Origin: Dechloromonas aromatica (nom. nud.)
GTDB taxonomy: Bacteria; Pseudomonadota; Gammaproteobacteria; Burkholderiales; Rhodocyclaceae
DNA length: 34,371 nucleotides
NCBI GenBank assembly: GCA_017848965.1
Contig: JAFIHA010000051.1
Span: 1-34,371 of the forward strand
Direction: 5' to 3'
Position 1 is the stretch's first letter, and the number at the start of each line of letters is the position of its first letter. Under the pieces are notes generated by a model, which searched no databases, had not been told where the DNA came from, and was given only the letters and a program-made list of their open reading frames with translations. The translations under genes were made by a program, and so were the position numbers. Positions 1 through 8,404 of the stretch are shown here, piece by piece.

Positions 1-288
1 TGTATGTTTCCGTTCCGCTCGGTTTTCCGGGCCCCTTGGGAGGCGCCGAGCAACGCAGGCGTTGGCGGAAAAAGGGCGAGCACTGTCTGAGGGGCAAAGC
101 CCCGAGTTGCGCAGCCCCCGCCAAGGCCGAGTAGCGCAGGGCACCCGCGCAGCGGGCGCCGACCTAGGGTCGCCTTCTTCTTTGGCTACTTTCTTCTTGG
201 CGAAACAAGAAGAAAGTACGCCCGCCGGTCAGCGGCGGAACCCAACGGTTAATCAACCAAAGACGCCCACGCGTCAGGTGCGGAACCC
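1..288. repeat. Left copy of a ~288-bp terminal inverted repeat
   Basis: Bases 1-288 match the reverse complement of 34084-34371. The outer ~165 bases differ at only two positions by eye; the inner part is more diverged but still alignable. An internal dyad at 187-218 has 13-bp arms (TACTTTCTTCTTG / CAAGAAGAAAGTA) and a GCGAAA loop. Open frames across the repeat are low-complexity and, as I recall, similar ATFFLAKQE-type translations are scattered as spurious ORFs through proteobacterial genomes. No transposase is visible. The stop codon of the zinc-ribbon gene (291) lies right at the inner edge. Confidence 0.9.
187..218. other. Perfect stem-loop inside the left inverted repeat
   Basis: There are 13-bp perfect arms around a 6-base loop. 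The right repeat copy has the equivalent stem (34156-34185) with a 12-bp arm in which both sides changed together, so pairing is kept although the sequence differs. Confidence 0.8.
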
Positions 289-290
289 GC

Positions 291-593
291 TCAGTCCTCC
301 GCTTCGACAAATACCCACTCCCGCTCCTCCGCCCGCAGGTGGAGCCGACCGTCGGCGATTTCGACCTGTAGTCCGGGATAGTCGAGGCTGAGCGCAGCCG
401 TGAAATTGTTGCCGTTGCGGTAGCCGAGTTGCAGGCTGCCGGTTTGCGCCAGGGCTTCGAGGCGGCCCTGGCAGGCAGGGCAGCGGGCGGCGAGGATGCC
501 GTGTTCGCCGTCGAGCAGTTCGTCACAGGCGTCGAGCCAGGCCGAGGAGGGAAGCTTGGCGCCGCAGAGCGGGCAGTTGGCGTCACGTTTCAT
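291..593 (-). CDS. Small zinc-ribbon-like hypothetical protein
   Basis: This is a 100-residue protein starting MKRDANCPLCGAKL. Two CPxC knuckles (CPLC near residue 7 and CPAC near residue 38) look like a zinc ribbon, followed by a predicted beta-rich C-terminal half rich in acidic residues. It starts at the ATG at 593 and has no close neighbour on its strand. Its stop codon sits at the inner edge of the left inverted repeat. Function is unknown; metal binding is inferred from the cysteine pairs only. The overlapping plus-strand frames are low-complexity and judged to be shadows. Confidence 0.6.
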   Translation of the reverse strand: MKRDANCPLCGAKLPSSAWLDACDELLDGEHGILAARCPACQGRLEALAQTGSLQLGYRNGNNFTAALSLDYPGLQVEIADGRLHLRAEEREWVFVEAED

Positions 594-757
594 GCGTACT
601 CCGGCAGGATGTTGTTGCGCCAGCTTAGCGCGGAAGTCGATTTGGCGCTGCGTTGCGGGCCCGGTTCAGGTTTGCCATTGGCCTATCGTTCGAATTCGTT
701 CAACGTTTTCGTGAATATCACTCAGCGAGCCTTCTCTCCGGAGCCTGGGCGGGCGCG

Positions 758-763
758 TATAAT
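758..763 (+). promoter_or_regulatory. Possible -10 element for the cytochrome c' gene
   Basis: A perfect TATAAT lies 73 bases before the cytochrome c' start. No good -35 hexamer is seen 16-18 bases upstream, so this is a tentative sigma-70 type promoter. A GGAG ribosome-binding site precedes the ATG at 836. Confidence 0.4.
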
Positions 764-835
764 CGCCGTGGAACTTCGGGGGAGTAGTGGTTCGCTCAAT
801 CAATCATTTTCCTTCAACACAACGGAGATTACACG

Positions 836-1294
836 ATGAAACGCAAGTTGCTGCTAGCCTTGGTCGCCACCGCAACCGTCGCCACCGCTCACGCTCAGGT
901 CAAGGTCGAGGATGCCATCAAGTGGCGCCAGTCGGCATATGCCACGATGGGCTGGAGCATGGGTCGGATCAAGGCCAACCTCGACGGTACCTACAACAAG
1001 GATGAGGTGGTCAAGGCCGCCAACGTCATTCAGGCGATCGCCAATTCCGGCATGGGCGCGCTTTATGTGCCGGGCAGCGACAAGGGTAAGGGCTGGGCCG
1101 AAACCCGCGTCAAGCCCGAACTGTTCACCGATGGCGCCAAGGTCGGTAAGCTGGCCGGCGATTTCAATCAGGCTGCCAATGAACTGGCCAAGGTTGCCGC
1201 CAGCGGCGACGCGGCAGCGGTGAAGACGGCGTTCGGCAAGGTCGGCGGTAGCTGCAAGGCCTGTCACGACGATTACCGCAAGGACAACAAGTAA
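836..1294 (+). CDS. Cytochrome c' (periplasmic)
   Basis: This is a 152-residue protein with a Sec signal peptide (about residues 1-21, cleavage after THAQ/HA) and a single heme-binding motif CKACH at 140-144 close to the C-terminus. A C-terminal CXXCH on a helical protein of this size is the hallmark of class II cytochrome c' (four-helix bundle, five-coordinate heme). The family binds NO and CO and is usually linked to NO detoxification; the exact role here is not shown by the sequence. The next gene, a b561-type membrane cytochrome, follows after 85 bases that contain a stem-loop, so it may be a redox partner. Confidence 0.92.
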   Translation: MKRKLLLALVATATVATAHAQVKVEDAIKWRQSAYATMGWSMGRIKANLDGTYNKDEVVKAANVIQAIANSGMGALYVPGSDKGKGWAETRVKPELFTDGAKVGKLAGDFNQAANELAKVAASGDAAAVKTAFGKVGGSCKACHDDYRKDNK

Positions 1295-1322
1295 GGTTCC
1301 GGCGTTCTGAACGCAGGGATCG

Positions 1323-1340
1323 GGGCGCCGCGAGGCGCCC
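1323..1340 (+). terminator. GC-rich stem-loop after the cytochrome c' gene
   Basis: GGGCGCC/GGCGCCC form a 7-bp perfect stem with a GCGA loop, followed by the T-rich run TTGTCGTTT. It lies between the cytochrome c' stop and the next ribosome-binding site, so it could be a terminator or a partial attenuator. Confidence 0.55.
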
Positions 1341-1379
1341 TTGTCGTTTGGCGCGAAGGAATACGAAAAGAGGTATGCA

Positions 1380-2072
1380 ATGAACAGCAAGAAAATCCGG
1401 GTCTGGGATCTGCCGACCCGTCTCTTCCACTGGCTACTGGTGCTGGCGGTGCTCGCTCTGGTGGTAACCGGTAAGGTAGGCGGCAACCTGATCGACTGGC
1501 ATGGCAGGATTGGCGTCGGGCTCGCCGGACTGATCGCCTTCCGCCTGGTCTGGGGCGTCGCCGGCTCGACCTATGCCCGCTTCGGCCAGTTCTTCCCGAC
1601 GCCGGCGCGGATTTCCGCCTACCTGCGCCGCGGCCATCGTGGCGTTGGCCATAATCCGCTGGGGGCCTTGTCGGTATTTGCCCTGCTCGGCCTGCTGAGC
1701 ATTCAGTTGTTGACCGGCCTCGTGGCCAACGATGACATCGCCTTCGTCGGCCCGCTCTTCGATCTGGTCGGCCGTGATCTGAGCAACGTGGCGACCGGCT
1801 GGCACAAGGCCGTGGTCAACCTGCTGATCCTGCTGGTGGCGCTGCACATCGCGGCGATCGTCTTCTATGCCCGGGTGAAGAAGGACAACCTGGTCAAGCC
1901 GATGCTCACCGGCTGGAAGGAAGTGAACGAGGGCGAGACAGCGCAAGGTGGAGGCTGGCTGGCGCTGCTTGTCGCCCTGGCGATTGCCGGGCTCGCCGTG
2001 TACCTGGCCAGCGGTAGCTGGTTGCCGGAGCCGCCGCCACCGCCACCGGCTGTTGAAACCCCGGCTTGGTGA
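1380..2072 (+). CDS. Cytochrome b561-type membrane protein
   Basis: This is a 230-residue integral membrane protein of the bacterial b561/Ni-Fe hydrogenase cytochrome b family. It opens with the typical VWDLPTRLFHWLL segment, whose histidine is a likely heme ligand. Helices follow near residues 16-32, 45-62, 98-118 and 140-162, and an extra C-terminal helix near 193-210 precedes a Pro-rich tail. Histidines in the WHGRIG and WHKAVV segments are candidate further heme ligands. The ATG at 1380 is chosen because an AAGAGG ribosome-binding site lies 6 bases upstream; a TTG at 1341 would only add 13 unconserved residues. It probably passes quinol electrons to c-type cytochromes, perhaps the cytochrome c' just upstream. 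Confidence 0.85.
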   Translation: MNSKKIRVWDLPTRLFHWLLVLAVLALVVTGKVGGNLIDWHGRIGVGLAGLIAFRLVWGVAGSTYARFGQFFPTPARISAYLRRGHRGVGHNPLGALSVFALLGLLSIQLLTGLVANDDIAFVGPLFDLVGRDLSNVATGWHKAVVNLLILLVALHIAAIVFYARVKKDNLVKPMLTGWKEVNEGETAQGGGWLALLVALAIAGLAVYLASGSWLPEPPPPPPAVETPAW

Positions 2073-2095
2073 GACTTTTCGGCAAAAAACTTCAA

Positions 2096-2123
2096 TTGCG
2101 ACCGGAGGGCCGGTGCCTATAAT
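2096..2123 (+). promoter_or_regulatory. Sigma-70 type promoter of the diguanylate cyclase gene
   Basis: A -35 TTGCGA (2096-2101), a 16-base spacer and a perfect TATAAT (2118-2123) lie 32 bases before the start codon at 2156. Confidence 0.6.
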
Positions 2124-2155
2124 GGACCGAGTTCATTTTCTGCCATCCGGAAGCC

Positions 2156-4183
2156 ATGTCCTATCGCGTCATCGTCGCGTTGGCCAGTCTGTTGCTGATG
2201 TCGGTTTTTGCCGGTGTCGCGCTGTTTGGCGCGCGCCTCGCCGATGGTCGTCTGGCGGAAAGCCTGGAGAGCGAAGCGAGGCGCCTGAAAACAGCTTACG
2301 AGTTGTCGCAGGGCGAACTCGAGCAGCAGATGATGGCGCTGGCCGGGACGATCGCCGCCGATCCGGAGACGATCCGCCTGATGCGTGCGGCTGGCGAGGC
2401 GGTGGCGGCCGAGGGCGGCGCTGCCGGCGGTGCGCGGGCGGCCGCGGTGCGCGCCGCGTTGGCGGCGCACCGGCAGCAACAGTGGGACTACCTGCAACGC
2501 GAGGTCGGCGTCCGGCAGATGCAGTATCTGTTGCCGGATCTCACTTCCTTCCTGCGTTTCCATGCGCCGACGCAGTTCGGCGACAGCCTGGGCGAACTGC
2601 GTTACCTGTTGCGTAACGTCGAGGAGTTGCGGCAAGTGGCCAGCGGTTTCGAGACTGGCCGCGCTTTTGCCGGCATCCGCGGGGCGGCGCCGGTGCTCGA
2701 TCGTTTGCCGGACGGGCGCGAGAATCTCGTCGGCTTGCTGGAAATCGGCATCGCTTTCGACGGTTACATCCAGCGCTTGAGCGAGCGCACCGCGGTCGGC
2801 TTCGGCGTACTGCTCGATCCGCAGGCGGTCACCGCAGCGATGTGGGAGAACTACCGGCCGCTGGCCCCGAAAGAGCAGCCGGGCGCCTGCTGCTACCTGC
2901 TGGCCGCCTCGCGCGGCGAGCTGGCCGAGTGGATGGAGGCCAGCGCGCTGCCCGAGTACGGCGGCAGTTTCCGCAGCGATCTGCTGCGCCATGATGGCCA
3001 TGATTTCCAGCTGATCCGCTTTCCCCTGCGCGATTACCCGGGGCGTCTCGATCCGGCGCGACCGGAGATCGGTTCGGTGCTGATCTGGCAGGACGTCGGC
3101 AGCATCATCGCGAGCACGCGCGAATTCAAGCAGCGAGCCTTCCAGAACCTGTTGATCGCCTATCTCGTGACGCAGTTGCTGCTGTTTTTCCTGGTCAGCG
3201 CCTCGCGCCGCGAATGGCAGAACCAGCTCGCCGGGCAGACGGCGCGCATCGGCGAATTGCTGCATCAGAACGAGGTGCTGCTGCACACCGCCGGCGAGGG
3301 CATTTTCGGGGTCGATCGCGAACAGGTGGTCACCTTCATCAATCCGGCGGCGCAGAAGATGCTGGGCTATGCGCAGGACGCCGTGATCGGCCAGCGCCTG
3401 CACGCGCTGATTCATCTGCGCGGTCCGGATGGGCAGCCTTGCGAGGAGGCGGCCTGTCCGGTGGCGCTGACCCTGGGCGACGGCCAGACGCGGACCCAGG
3501 AGGAATGGCTGCGCCGCAGCGACGGCGGCATCTTCCCGGTGCGCATGACGGTGTCGCCGATCCGCGAAGGTCTGGGCTATGGCGGTGCCGTCGTCGTTTT
3601 TCACGACATCGGCGAACTCAAGGAGAAGGAAGCCGCATTGACCCGGCTGGCCCGGACCGACACGCTGACCGGACTGAACAACCGTGGTTATTTCCTCGAA
3701 CTGCTCGGCATCGAGATCAGTCGCTGGCAGCGCAATGGGCACCACGTGGCCTTGTTGATGATCGACCTCGATTGCTTCAAGCGGGTCAACGACACCTGGG
3801 GCCACGCCGTCGGCGACGAGGTGCTGCGCCATTTTTCCGAGGTTCTGCGCCGTTCGCTGCGCCGTGTCGATATCGCGGGTCGCCTGGGGGGCGAGGAGTT
3901 CGCCGTGCTTTTGCCCGGTGACAACGAGGTGGCCGCGCTTGCCGCCGCCGAGCGCCTGCGCCAGAACGTCGCCAACGAGGCGGCTTCTACCAGTGCCGGC
4001 GCCATCACGGTCACCATCAGCATCGGCGTCACCCTGTTCCGGGCCGGCGACAGCAGTCACGAGCAGCCGCTGCGGCGCGCCGATCAGGCGCTTTACCGGG
4101 CCAAGCAGGCCGGCCGCAACCGGGTCGAAGCCGACTTCGCGGCCGAACTCAAGCCTGGCGACGCTGCGCCAGCAGACCGCTGA
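2156..4183 (+). CDS. Membrane-bound PAS-GGDEF diguanylate cyclase
   Basis: This is a 675-residue sensor. A TM helix near residues 5-25 is followed by a large periplasmic region (about 26-325, Cache-like by position and the segment around LGLLEIGIAFDGYI), then a second TM helix near 325-343. The cytoplasmic part has a PAS domain (about 360-490, HTAGEGIFGVD to VVVFHDIGELKEKE) and a C-terminal GGDEF domain (about 495-660). The active site reads GGEEF. An RxxD inhibitory site (RRVD) lies five residues before it, so an active, product-inhibited c-di-GMP synthase is expected. The 3' end overlaps the convergent nifM gene by 35 bases. Its signal is unknown. Confidence 0.93.
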   Translation: MSYRVIVALASLLLMSVFAGVALFGARLADGRLAESLESEARRLKTAYELSQGELEQQMMALAGTIAADPETIRLMRAAGEAVAAEGGAAGGARAAAVRAALAAHRQQQWDYLQREVGVRQMQYLLPDLTSFLRFHAPTQFGDSLGELRYLLRNVEELRQVASGFETGRAFAGIRGAAPVLDRLPDGRENLVGLLEIGIAFDGYIQRLSERTAVGFGVLLDPQAVTAAMWENYRPLAPKEQPGACCYLLAASRGELAEWMEASALPEYGGSFRSDLLRHDGHDFQLIRFPLRDYPGRLDPARPEIGSVLIWQDVGSIIASTREFKQRAFQNLLIAYLVTQLLLFFLVSASRREWQNQLAGQTARIGELLHQNEVLLHTAGEGIFGVDREQVVTFINPAAQKMLGYAQDAVIGQRLHALIHLRGPDGQPCEEAACPVALTLGDGQTRTQEEWLRRSDGGIFPVRMTVSPIREGLGYGGAVVVFHDIGELKEKEAALTRLARTDTLTGLNNRGYFLELLGIEISRWQRNGHHVALLMIDLDCFKRVNDTWGHAVGDEVLRHFSEVLRRSLRRVDIAGRLGGEEFAVLLPGDNEVAALAAAERLRQNVANEAASTSAGAITVTISIGVTLFRAGDSSHEQPLRRADQALYRAKQAGRNRVEADFAAELKPGDAAPADR

Positions 4184-4976
4184 TCCAGCGTTTCTGCGCT
4201 TCCCGGCGGCGTTTGTCGGTGAGGCGTTCGATGATGCGCTCGCGCACCTCGGCGAAGGGTAGCAGGCCGCTGGGCAGGATTTCGTCGCAACGCAGGATGT
4301 GCAGGCCGACTTCCGATTCGAGCACGCTGCTGATGCCATCCTCGGCCAGGGCAAAGGCCGCCGCTTCGAGCTCCGGGAACAGTTGCTTGCGGCGGACGAC
4401 GCCGAGCAGTCCGCCTTCGAGCGCGGTCGGACACTGCGAGTGGCGCAGCGCGGCGGCGGCGAATTTCTCGCGCTCGTGCGCCGTCGTGCGTAGCTTTTCC
4501 AGCGTCTTGCGGGCCTCGGCGGCCTGTTGCGGGGAATTGTAGGTGATCAGGATGTGGCGCAGGCGGCGCGCTTCCGGCCGGTCGAAGGCGTCCTGGTGGA
4601 GGCGGTAGTAGATTTCCGCGTCGACCTCGCTGACCGGCGCTTCGGCGGCGGCGACGCGGTCGAGCACGGCTTCGACGCGCAGGTCGCGGGCGACCGCCTT
4701 CTCCAGCTCGGCTTCGCTCAGCCCGATGCGCTCGAGATCCTGGGCGAAAGCCTCGGCATCCGGATAGCGGCCGCGAATCTCGGCGATCCGGGTCTGCAGC
4801 GTCGGTCCCGGCACCATCACGTGGGTTGCCTGCGGACTGGCCAGGATGCGCTGTTCGATGCCGTCCTGGCGGGTCGCCACTTCGCTGAGGCGGTTGCGCT
4901 CAGGGTCGCTGAGCGTTTCCGGCCCCTTTTGAAACAGTTCCCAGGAAAGTTTCAGTTCGAGATAGGCATGCAACAT
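4149..4976 (-). CDS. nifM: NifM, parvulin-type peptidyl-prolyl isomerase for nitrogenase maturation
   Basis: This is a 275-residue protein. A helical N-terminal part (1-130) begins MLHAYLELKLSWELFQKGP, and a parvulin rotamase domain follows (about 135-235, with RRLRHILI, CPTALEGGLLG and GLHILRCDEI). In Azotobacter and Klebsiella NifM is needed for a stable, active Fe protein (NifH). It is the last gene of the nifV-cysE-orf-nifW-nifZ-nifM unit, starting 4 bases after the nifZ stop, the same order as I recall in A. vinelandii. The ATG at 4976 is favoured; longer frames run into nifZ. Its end overlaps the convergent diguanylate cyclase gene by 35 bases. Confidence 0.93.
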   Translation of the reverse strand: MLHAYLELKLSWELFQKGPETLSDPERNRLSEVATRQDGIEQRILASPQATHVMVPGPTLQTRIAEIRGRYPDAEAFAQDLERIGLSEAELEKAVARDLRVEAVLDRVAAAEAPVSEVDAEIYYRLHQDAFDRPEARRLRHILITYNSPQQAAEARKTLEKLRTTAHEREKFAAAALRHSQCPTALEGGLLGVVRRKQLFPELEAAAFALAEDGISSVLESEVGLHILRCDEILPSGLLPFAEVRERIIERLTDKRRREAQKRWISGLLAQRRQA

Positions 4977-4980
4977 GGTC

Positions 4981-5436
4981 TTACTCCCCGTCGACAAGGG
5001 GTTCCAGGGTAGCTTCCGGGATTTGCAGCAGGCGCCCCGGCAGACTGTCGAAATGGATGTGATAGGCAACGCCGCCCGGCGCGTCGCGGATCACCTTGAT
5101 GACTTCGCCGATCGCCCCGAGTTCGACCAGGACCTTACCGTCCACGGCGAGCTGGCGGGCGCTGCGTACCTTCTCGCGGAATTCGAAACGCGACGGCGTC
5201 CAGGTTTCGTCGATGTCGATCAGCTCCTCCTCGCGGCAGCCGACGATCTTGCCTTGTTCGAGAAAGTTCACCGAGTAGATGATCTGATCCTGCAGGAAGG
5301 TGCCGACATCGACGACGACGCCGGTGCTGCCGCGGCGCACCAGCGGCTCGCCGGGGTCGAGCCCCGGGTAGGTGCCGTCGTTGCGCACGTTGCGGATCAG
5401 GCGCACGGTGTCGCCATATTCCCAGCGTGGTCTCAT
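4981..5436 (-). CDS. nifZ: NifZ, MoFe-protein P-cluster maturation protein
   Basis: This is a 151-residue protein beginning MRPRWEYGDTVRLIRNVRNDG, with the NifZ core including GEPLVRRGSTGVVVDVG. NifZ acts in formation of the second P-cluster of the MoFe protein (established for A. vinelandii). Its ATG overlaps the nifW stop (ATGA at 5433-5436), so the two are translationally coupled. The C-terminal extension after residue 90 includes a second small beta-rich block. Family assignment is secure from sequence and position between nifW and nifM. Confidence 0.93.
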   Translation of the reverse strand: MRPRWEYGDTVRLIRNVRNDGTYPGLDPGEPLVRRGSTGVVVDVGTFLQDQIIYSVNFLEQGKIVGCREEELIDIDETWTPSRFEFREKVRSARQLAVDGKVLVELGAIGEVIKVIRDAPGGVAYHIHFDSLPGRLLQIPEATLEPLVDGE

Positions 5437-5774
5437 TGCCGGAAAACCTTGTCCAGCGAGACGAAGGAACTCATGCCACCTTCCGGCGTGGCGACGTTCT
5501 GGAAGACGGCGAAGACCTTCTCGGTCAGCGCGTCGGAGACGGTGAAGTCGAGATAGGCGCGTTCCAGCCAGAGGCGGTAGATGGCGCGCTGCTGTTCCTC
5601 TTCCGGCGGCAGGTTTGGCGCCTGACGGGCCAGGTAGTCGTGGAAGCGCTGCAGGATGTGCAGGCGGTTCACATGGACCACCGAGGCGTCGTAGGGGATT
5701 TCGAAATAGTCCAGGAAGTCTTCGGCGGAGACCAGGTCTTCCATCGCTTCGGCTAGGGTCAGGGTGTCTTCCAT
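5433..5774 (-). CDS. nifW: NifW, nitrogenase-stabilising/protective protein
   Basis: This is a 113-residue helical protein with the NifW signature segments EDFLDYFEIPYDASVVHVNRL (split here over residues 18-38) and YRLWLERAYLDFTVSDALTEKVF. NifW associates with the MoFe protein during maturation and is linked to protection against oxygen. It lies between the 179-aa orf and nifZ in the nifV operon and is coupled to nifZ by a 4-base overlap. The length is typical of the family. Confidence 0.94.
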   Translation of the reverse strand: MEDTLTLAEAMEDLVSAEDFLDYFEIPYDASVVHVNRLHILQRFHDYLARQAPNLPPEEEQQRAIYRLWLERAYLDFTVSDALTEKVFAVFQNVATPEGGMSSFVSLDKVFRQ

Positions 5775-5783
5775 GATGCCTCC

Positions 5784-6323
5784 TCAGGCTGCAACAAGTT
5801 TCAGATCGGGAATGTTCTCTTCGTCTTCCGTGTTGCCACGGAAGGCGTCGACCACTTCGAGCAGCTTGCCGGCGCCGAGCTGGTCGCGGCTGTCGAGCGC
5901 GGCCAACTTGCACAGGCGCTGGCGGGAATCGGCGATGCGGCCGAGACGAAGCAGGACGACGCTGGCCGCCTTCAGCGCTAGCAGGTAGAAGCGCAGCATG
6001 CCGAAGGAGCTGGCGGCGGCGGCGGCCAGCCGCGTTTCGTCGATACGCTCCCAGGCCGGCAGGCCGAGCCGGCGGCCGGAGAGCTGCATGGCGAGTTCGG
6101 CGACCTGCAGCGCGTCTTCCAGACGGTGCTGGTAGAAGTAGTAGCGGTAGATGCCGACCAGCACGGTCAGGCTGTCCGGAGCCAGCAGGTGGGCGCGCAG
6201 CAGCGACAGTTCGGCGGCCGGTTCGCCGTATTCGCTGGCCGCCTGGACAAGGAGCGCGGCGGCTTCAGCCGCCAGCGGCTCCTCGAAGTACAGCGTGTCG
6301 TCGGCGAAATCGAGCAGGTCCAT
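5784..6323 (-). CDS. nif-associated helical (TPR-like) hypothetical protein
   Basis: This is a 179-residue, almost entirely helical protein with repeated A/L-rich helix pairs (for example around residues 15-45, 50-85 and 105-150) that look like tetratricopeptide-type repeats. It starts MDLLDFADDTLYFEEPL. It has no recognisable catalytic motif, signal peptide or TM segment. It lies between cysE and nifW with a 1-base gap to cysE; as I recall A. vinelandii has an uncharacterised orf in the same slot. A scaffold or protein-interaction role in nitrogenase assembly is inference. Confidence 0.75.
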   Translation of the reverse strand: MDLLDFADDTLYFEEPLAAEAAALLVQAASEYGEPAAELSLLRAHLLAPDSLTVLVGIYRYYFYQHRLEDALQVAELAMQLSGRRLGLPAWERIDETRLAAAAASSFGMLRFYLLALKAASVVLLRLGRIADSRQRLCKLAALDSRDQLGAGKLLEVVDAFRGNTEDEENIPDLKLVAA

Positions 6324-6324
6324 G

Positions 6325-7092
6325 TCAGTGCATCGCCTCGCTCTCGCAGCACAGGTCGCCGGCGCTGCAGGTCTGGCAGTCGCTGGCGGTGTGCGGCGCC
6401 GGTTCGTGGCGCAGCGTCGCCAGTTCCTTTTCCAGCGTCTCGATGCGTTCGATCAGGCAGGCGATCGAGCGTGCCACCGGGTCGGGCAGCACGTTGTGTT
6501 CGAGGTCGATGCTGCCCGGCTTGCGCGCGGCGCGGGTATCGACGATGCGGCCGGGAATGCCGACCACGGTGCGGTCGGCCGGGACGTTCTTGACCACCAC
6601 CGAGTTGGCGCCGACGCGGACCCGCTCGCCGATCGTGATCGGCCCGAGAATCTTGGCGCCGGCGCCGACGACGACGCCGTTTTCCAGCGTCGGGTGGCGT
6701 TTGCCCTTGCGCCACGAGGTGCCGCCCAGCGTGACCCCGTGGTAGAGCGTGACGTCGTCGCCGATCTCGGCGGTTTCGCCGATCACGACGCAGGCGCCGT
6801 GATCGATGAAGAAGCGGCGGCCGATCGTCGCCCCCGGGTGGATGTCGACGTTGGTCAGCATGCGGGCGAAGAAGGAGAGGAAGCGCGCCGCGTAGCGCCA
6901 GCCGCCATGCCACAGGCGGTGGGCGACGCGGTAGGCGAGGATGGCGTGCAGGCCGGGGTAGGTGGTCAGCACCTCGAGCGTCGAGCGGGCCGCCGGGTCG
7001 CGTTCGAAAACGCAGGCGAGGTCTTCACGGAGCGTGGCGCGCAGGCCCGGTGCGGGAACGGTGGGGGCGGTCATGGTCAGGGTGTCAGACAT
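6325..7092 (-). CDS. cysE: Serine O-acetyltransferase (nif-linked CysE)
   Basis: This is a 255-residue cytoplasmic enzyme that makes O-acetylserine for cysteine synthesis. It has an N-terminal helical domain, then a left-handed beta-helix of hexapeptide repeats (about 80-190) with the conserved [23 protein letters not shown] and [19 protein letters not shown] regions. The C-terminal tail is unusual, with a Cys cluster (CQTC and CC). It overlaps the end of nifV by 8 bases, as in the A. vinelandii nifV-cysE1 pair. The likely job is raising cysteine supply for Fe-S cluster assembly during diazotrophy. Confidence 0.93.
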   Translation of the reverse strand: MSDTLTMTAPTVPAPGLRATLREDLACVFERDPAARSTLEVLTTYPGLHAILAYRVAHRLWHGGWRYAARFLSFFARMLTNVDIHPGATIGRRFFIDHGACVVIGETAEIGDDVTLYHGVTLGGTSWRKGKRHPTLENGVVVGAGAKILGPITIGERVRVGANSVVVKNVPADRTVVGIPGRIVDTRAARKPGSIDLEHNVLPDPVARSIACLIERIETLEKELATLRHEPAPHTASDCQTCSAGDLCCESEAMH

Positions 7093-8221
7093 GGAGCGGG
7101 CTCCTGAGGGAGGCGAGCAGGCCGATCAGGTCGGCCGTCTCGGGCGGATGCTTGTGGCTGGCGACGAAAGCGCGCACCTGCGGCAACAGCGCCTGCGCCT
7201 GGGCTTCGTCGAGGTCGACGCCGAGGCCGGCATAGACCACCTGCACGGCGCGCGAACCGGAATGCTTACCGAGCACGATGCGGTGCGCCTGGCCGACTTC
7301 CTGCGGGTCGAAACCCTGGTAGTTGTCCGGATGCTTGAGCAGGCCATCGACATGGATGCCGGCTTCGTGCGTGAAGGCGCCAGCGCCGACGACGCTCTTC
7401 TGCCAGGGCACGGCACGCCCGGAAGCGCTGGCGACGAGCGCCGAGAGCGCCGGAAAACCGCGCAGTTCGACGCCGGTTTCGATGCCGTGCAATTTCTTCA
7501 GACCGAGCACGACTTCTTCCAGCGGCGCGTTGCCGGCGCGTTCGCCCAGCCCGTTGACCGTGGTGTTGACGTGCGTCGCGCCGGCCTTGCAGGCGGCCAG
7601 CGTGTTGGCGGTGGCCAGCCCCATGTCGTCGTGCGCGTGCATCTCGATTTCGAGGCCGGTATTGGCACGCAGGCGGGCGATCCGGTCGAAGGTGGTGAAT
7701 GGCTCAAGGATGCCCAGGGTGTCGGCGAAGCGCAGGCGACGGGCGCCGCTGCGTTCGGCCACTTCGGCCAGCGCGCAGAGGAAGTCAGGGTCGGCGCGCG
7801 AGGCGTCCTCGCAGCCGACGCCGACGTCGAGGCCGAGGTCGCGGGCGGCGCCGATGTGCTTGGGCAGTTCGCGCAGCAGCCACTGGCGGTCGCGCTTCAG
7901 CTTGTAGGCGAGGTGCTGTTCGGACGCCGGCACCGAGATGTCGACCAGGTGGGCGCCGAGGTCGCGGCAGGCGGCAATGTCGTCCGGATGCATGCGGCTC
8001 CACACCATCAGCTTCGCGTTGAGGCCGAGGCCGGCGACGGCGCGGATCGACGCGCGCTCTTCCTCGCCCATCGCCGGGATGCCGACTTCCAGCTCGGGGA
8101 CGCCGATGGCGTCGAGGCGGCGGGCGATCGCCAGCTTCTCGTCGAGCGAGAAGGCAACCCCGGCGGATTGCTCGCCGTCGCGCAGCGTGGGGTCGTTGAT
8201 GGTGATGAAGGGCTGGGTCAT
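7085..8221 (-). CDS. nifV: Homocitrate synthase NifV
   Basis: This is a 378-residue TIM-barrel enzyme of the HMGL/isopropylmalate synthase family. It has the signature [16 protein letters not shown] near the N-terminus, the [12 protein letters not shown] metal-binding segment near 200 and the [13 protein letters not shown] loop. NifV condenses acetyl-CoA and 2-oxoglutarate to homocitrate, the organic ligand of FeMo-co. It is the first gene of its unit, with a sigma-54 promoter at 8246-8260 and a NifA-type site at 8322-8337. An AAGGAG ribosome-binding site lies close upstream of the ATG at 8221. Confidence 0.95.
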   Translation of the reverse strand: MTQPFITINDPTLRDGEQSAGVAFSLDEKLAIARRLDAIGVPELEVGIPAMGEEERASIRAVAGLGLNAKLMVWSRMHPDDIAACRDLGAHLVDISVPASEQHLAYKLKRDRQWLLRELPKHIGAARDLGLDVGVGCEDASRADPDFLCALAEVAERSGARRLRFADTLGILEPFTTFDRIARLRANTGLEIEMHAHDDMGLATANTLAACKAGATHVNTTVNGLGERAGNAPLEEVVLGLKKLHGIETGVELRGFPALSALVASASGRAVPWQKSVVGAGAFTHEAGIHVDGLLKHPDNYQGFDPQEVGQAHRIVLGKHSGSRAVQVVYAGLGVDLDEAQAQALLPQVRAFVASHKHPPETADLIGLLASLRSPLHV

Positions 8222-8245
8222 GGATGGCTCCTTGCTGCTTTCTTA

Positions 8246-8260
8246 GCAAGCCCGGTGCCA
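8246..8260 (-). promoter_or_regulatory. Sigma-54 promoter of the nifV operon
   Basis: On the minus strand the sequence reads TGGCACCGGGCTTGC. GG and GC have the exact -24/-12 spacing, and only position 7 departs from TGGCACG-N4-TTGC. The transcript would start near 8235, giving a very short leader with the ribosome-binding site. Confidence 0.88.
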
Positions 8261-8321
8261 GCTTTTACATGATTGATTTTATTGTGTTATTTATTTTCTT
8301 GGGGCGCCATTGTCAATGTCA

Positions 8322-8337
8322 TGTCGTGATTCCTACA
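8322..8337. promoter_or_regulatory. NifA upstream activator site for nifV
   Basis: TGT-CGTGATTCCT-ACA is an exact TGT-N10-ACA match about 90 bases upstream of the predicted nifV start of transcription. Confidence 0.82.
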
Positions 8338-8359
8338 CGGCGCCGGCGGTCAACGTGAC

Positions 8360-8390
8360 GACGCCCCGGCCGGGTCACGGTCGGGGCGTC
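8360..8390 (-). terminator. Strong hairpin ending the ferredoxin-lrv-orf unit
   Basis: A 13-bp stem (GACGCCCCG...CGGGGCGTC outer part, one G-T pair inside) closes a 5-base loop 15 bases after the stop of the 323-aa orf. No clear T-run follows on either strand, so termination strength is uncertain. Confidence 0.6.
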
Positions 8391-8404
8391 GGTGGCGGCT
8401 GGTC

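Noticed and set aside
62..391. Open frame in the left repeat (and its twin at 33993-34310) as a real protein
   Set aside because: Low-complexity translation, no ribosome-binding site, and the two frames diverge through frameshifts between copies; the hairpin is conserved, not the peptide.
643..656. Sigma-54-like TGGCGCTGCGTTGC before the cytochrome c' gene
   Set aside because: GG-to-GC spacing is one base too short and no TGT-N10-ACA site is nearby.
2117..4354. 745-residue frame on the minus strand
   Set aside because: Lies opposite the diguanylate cyclase gene, has Gln/Arg-rich shadow composition and no family resemblance.
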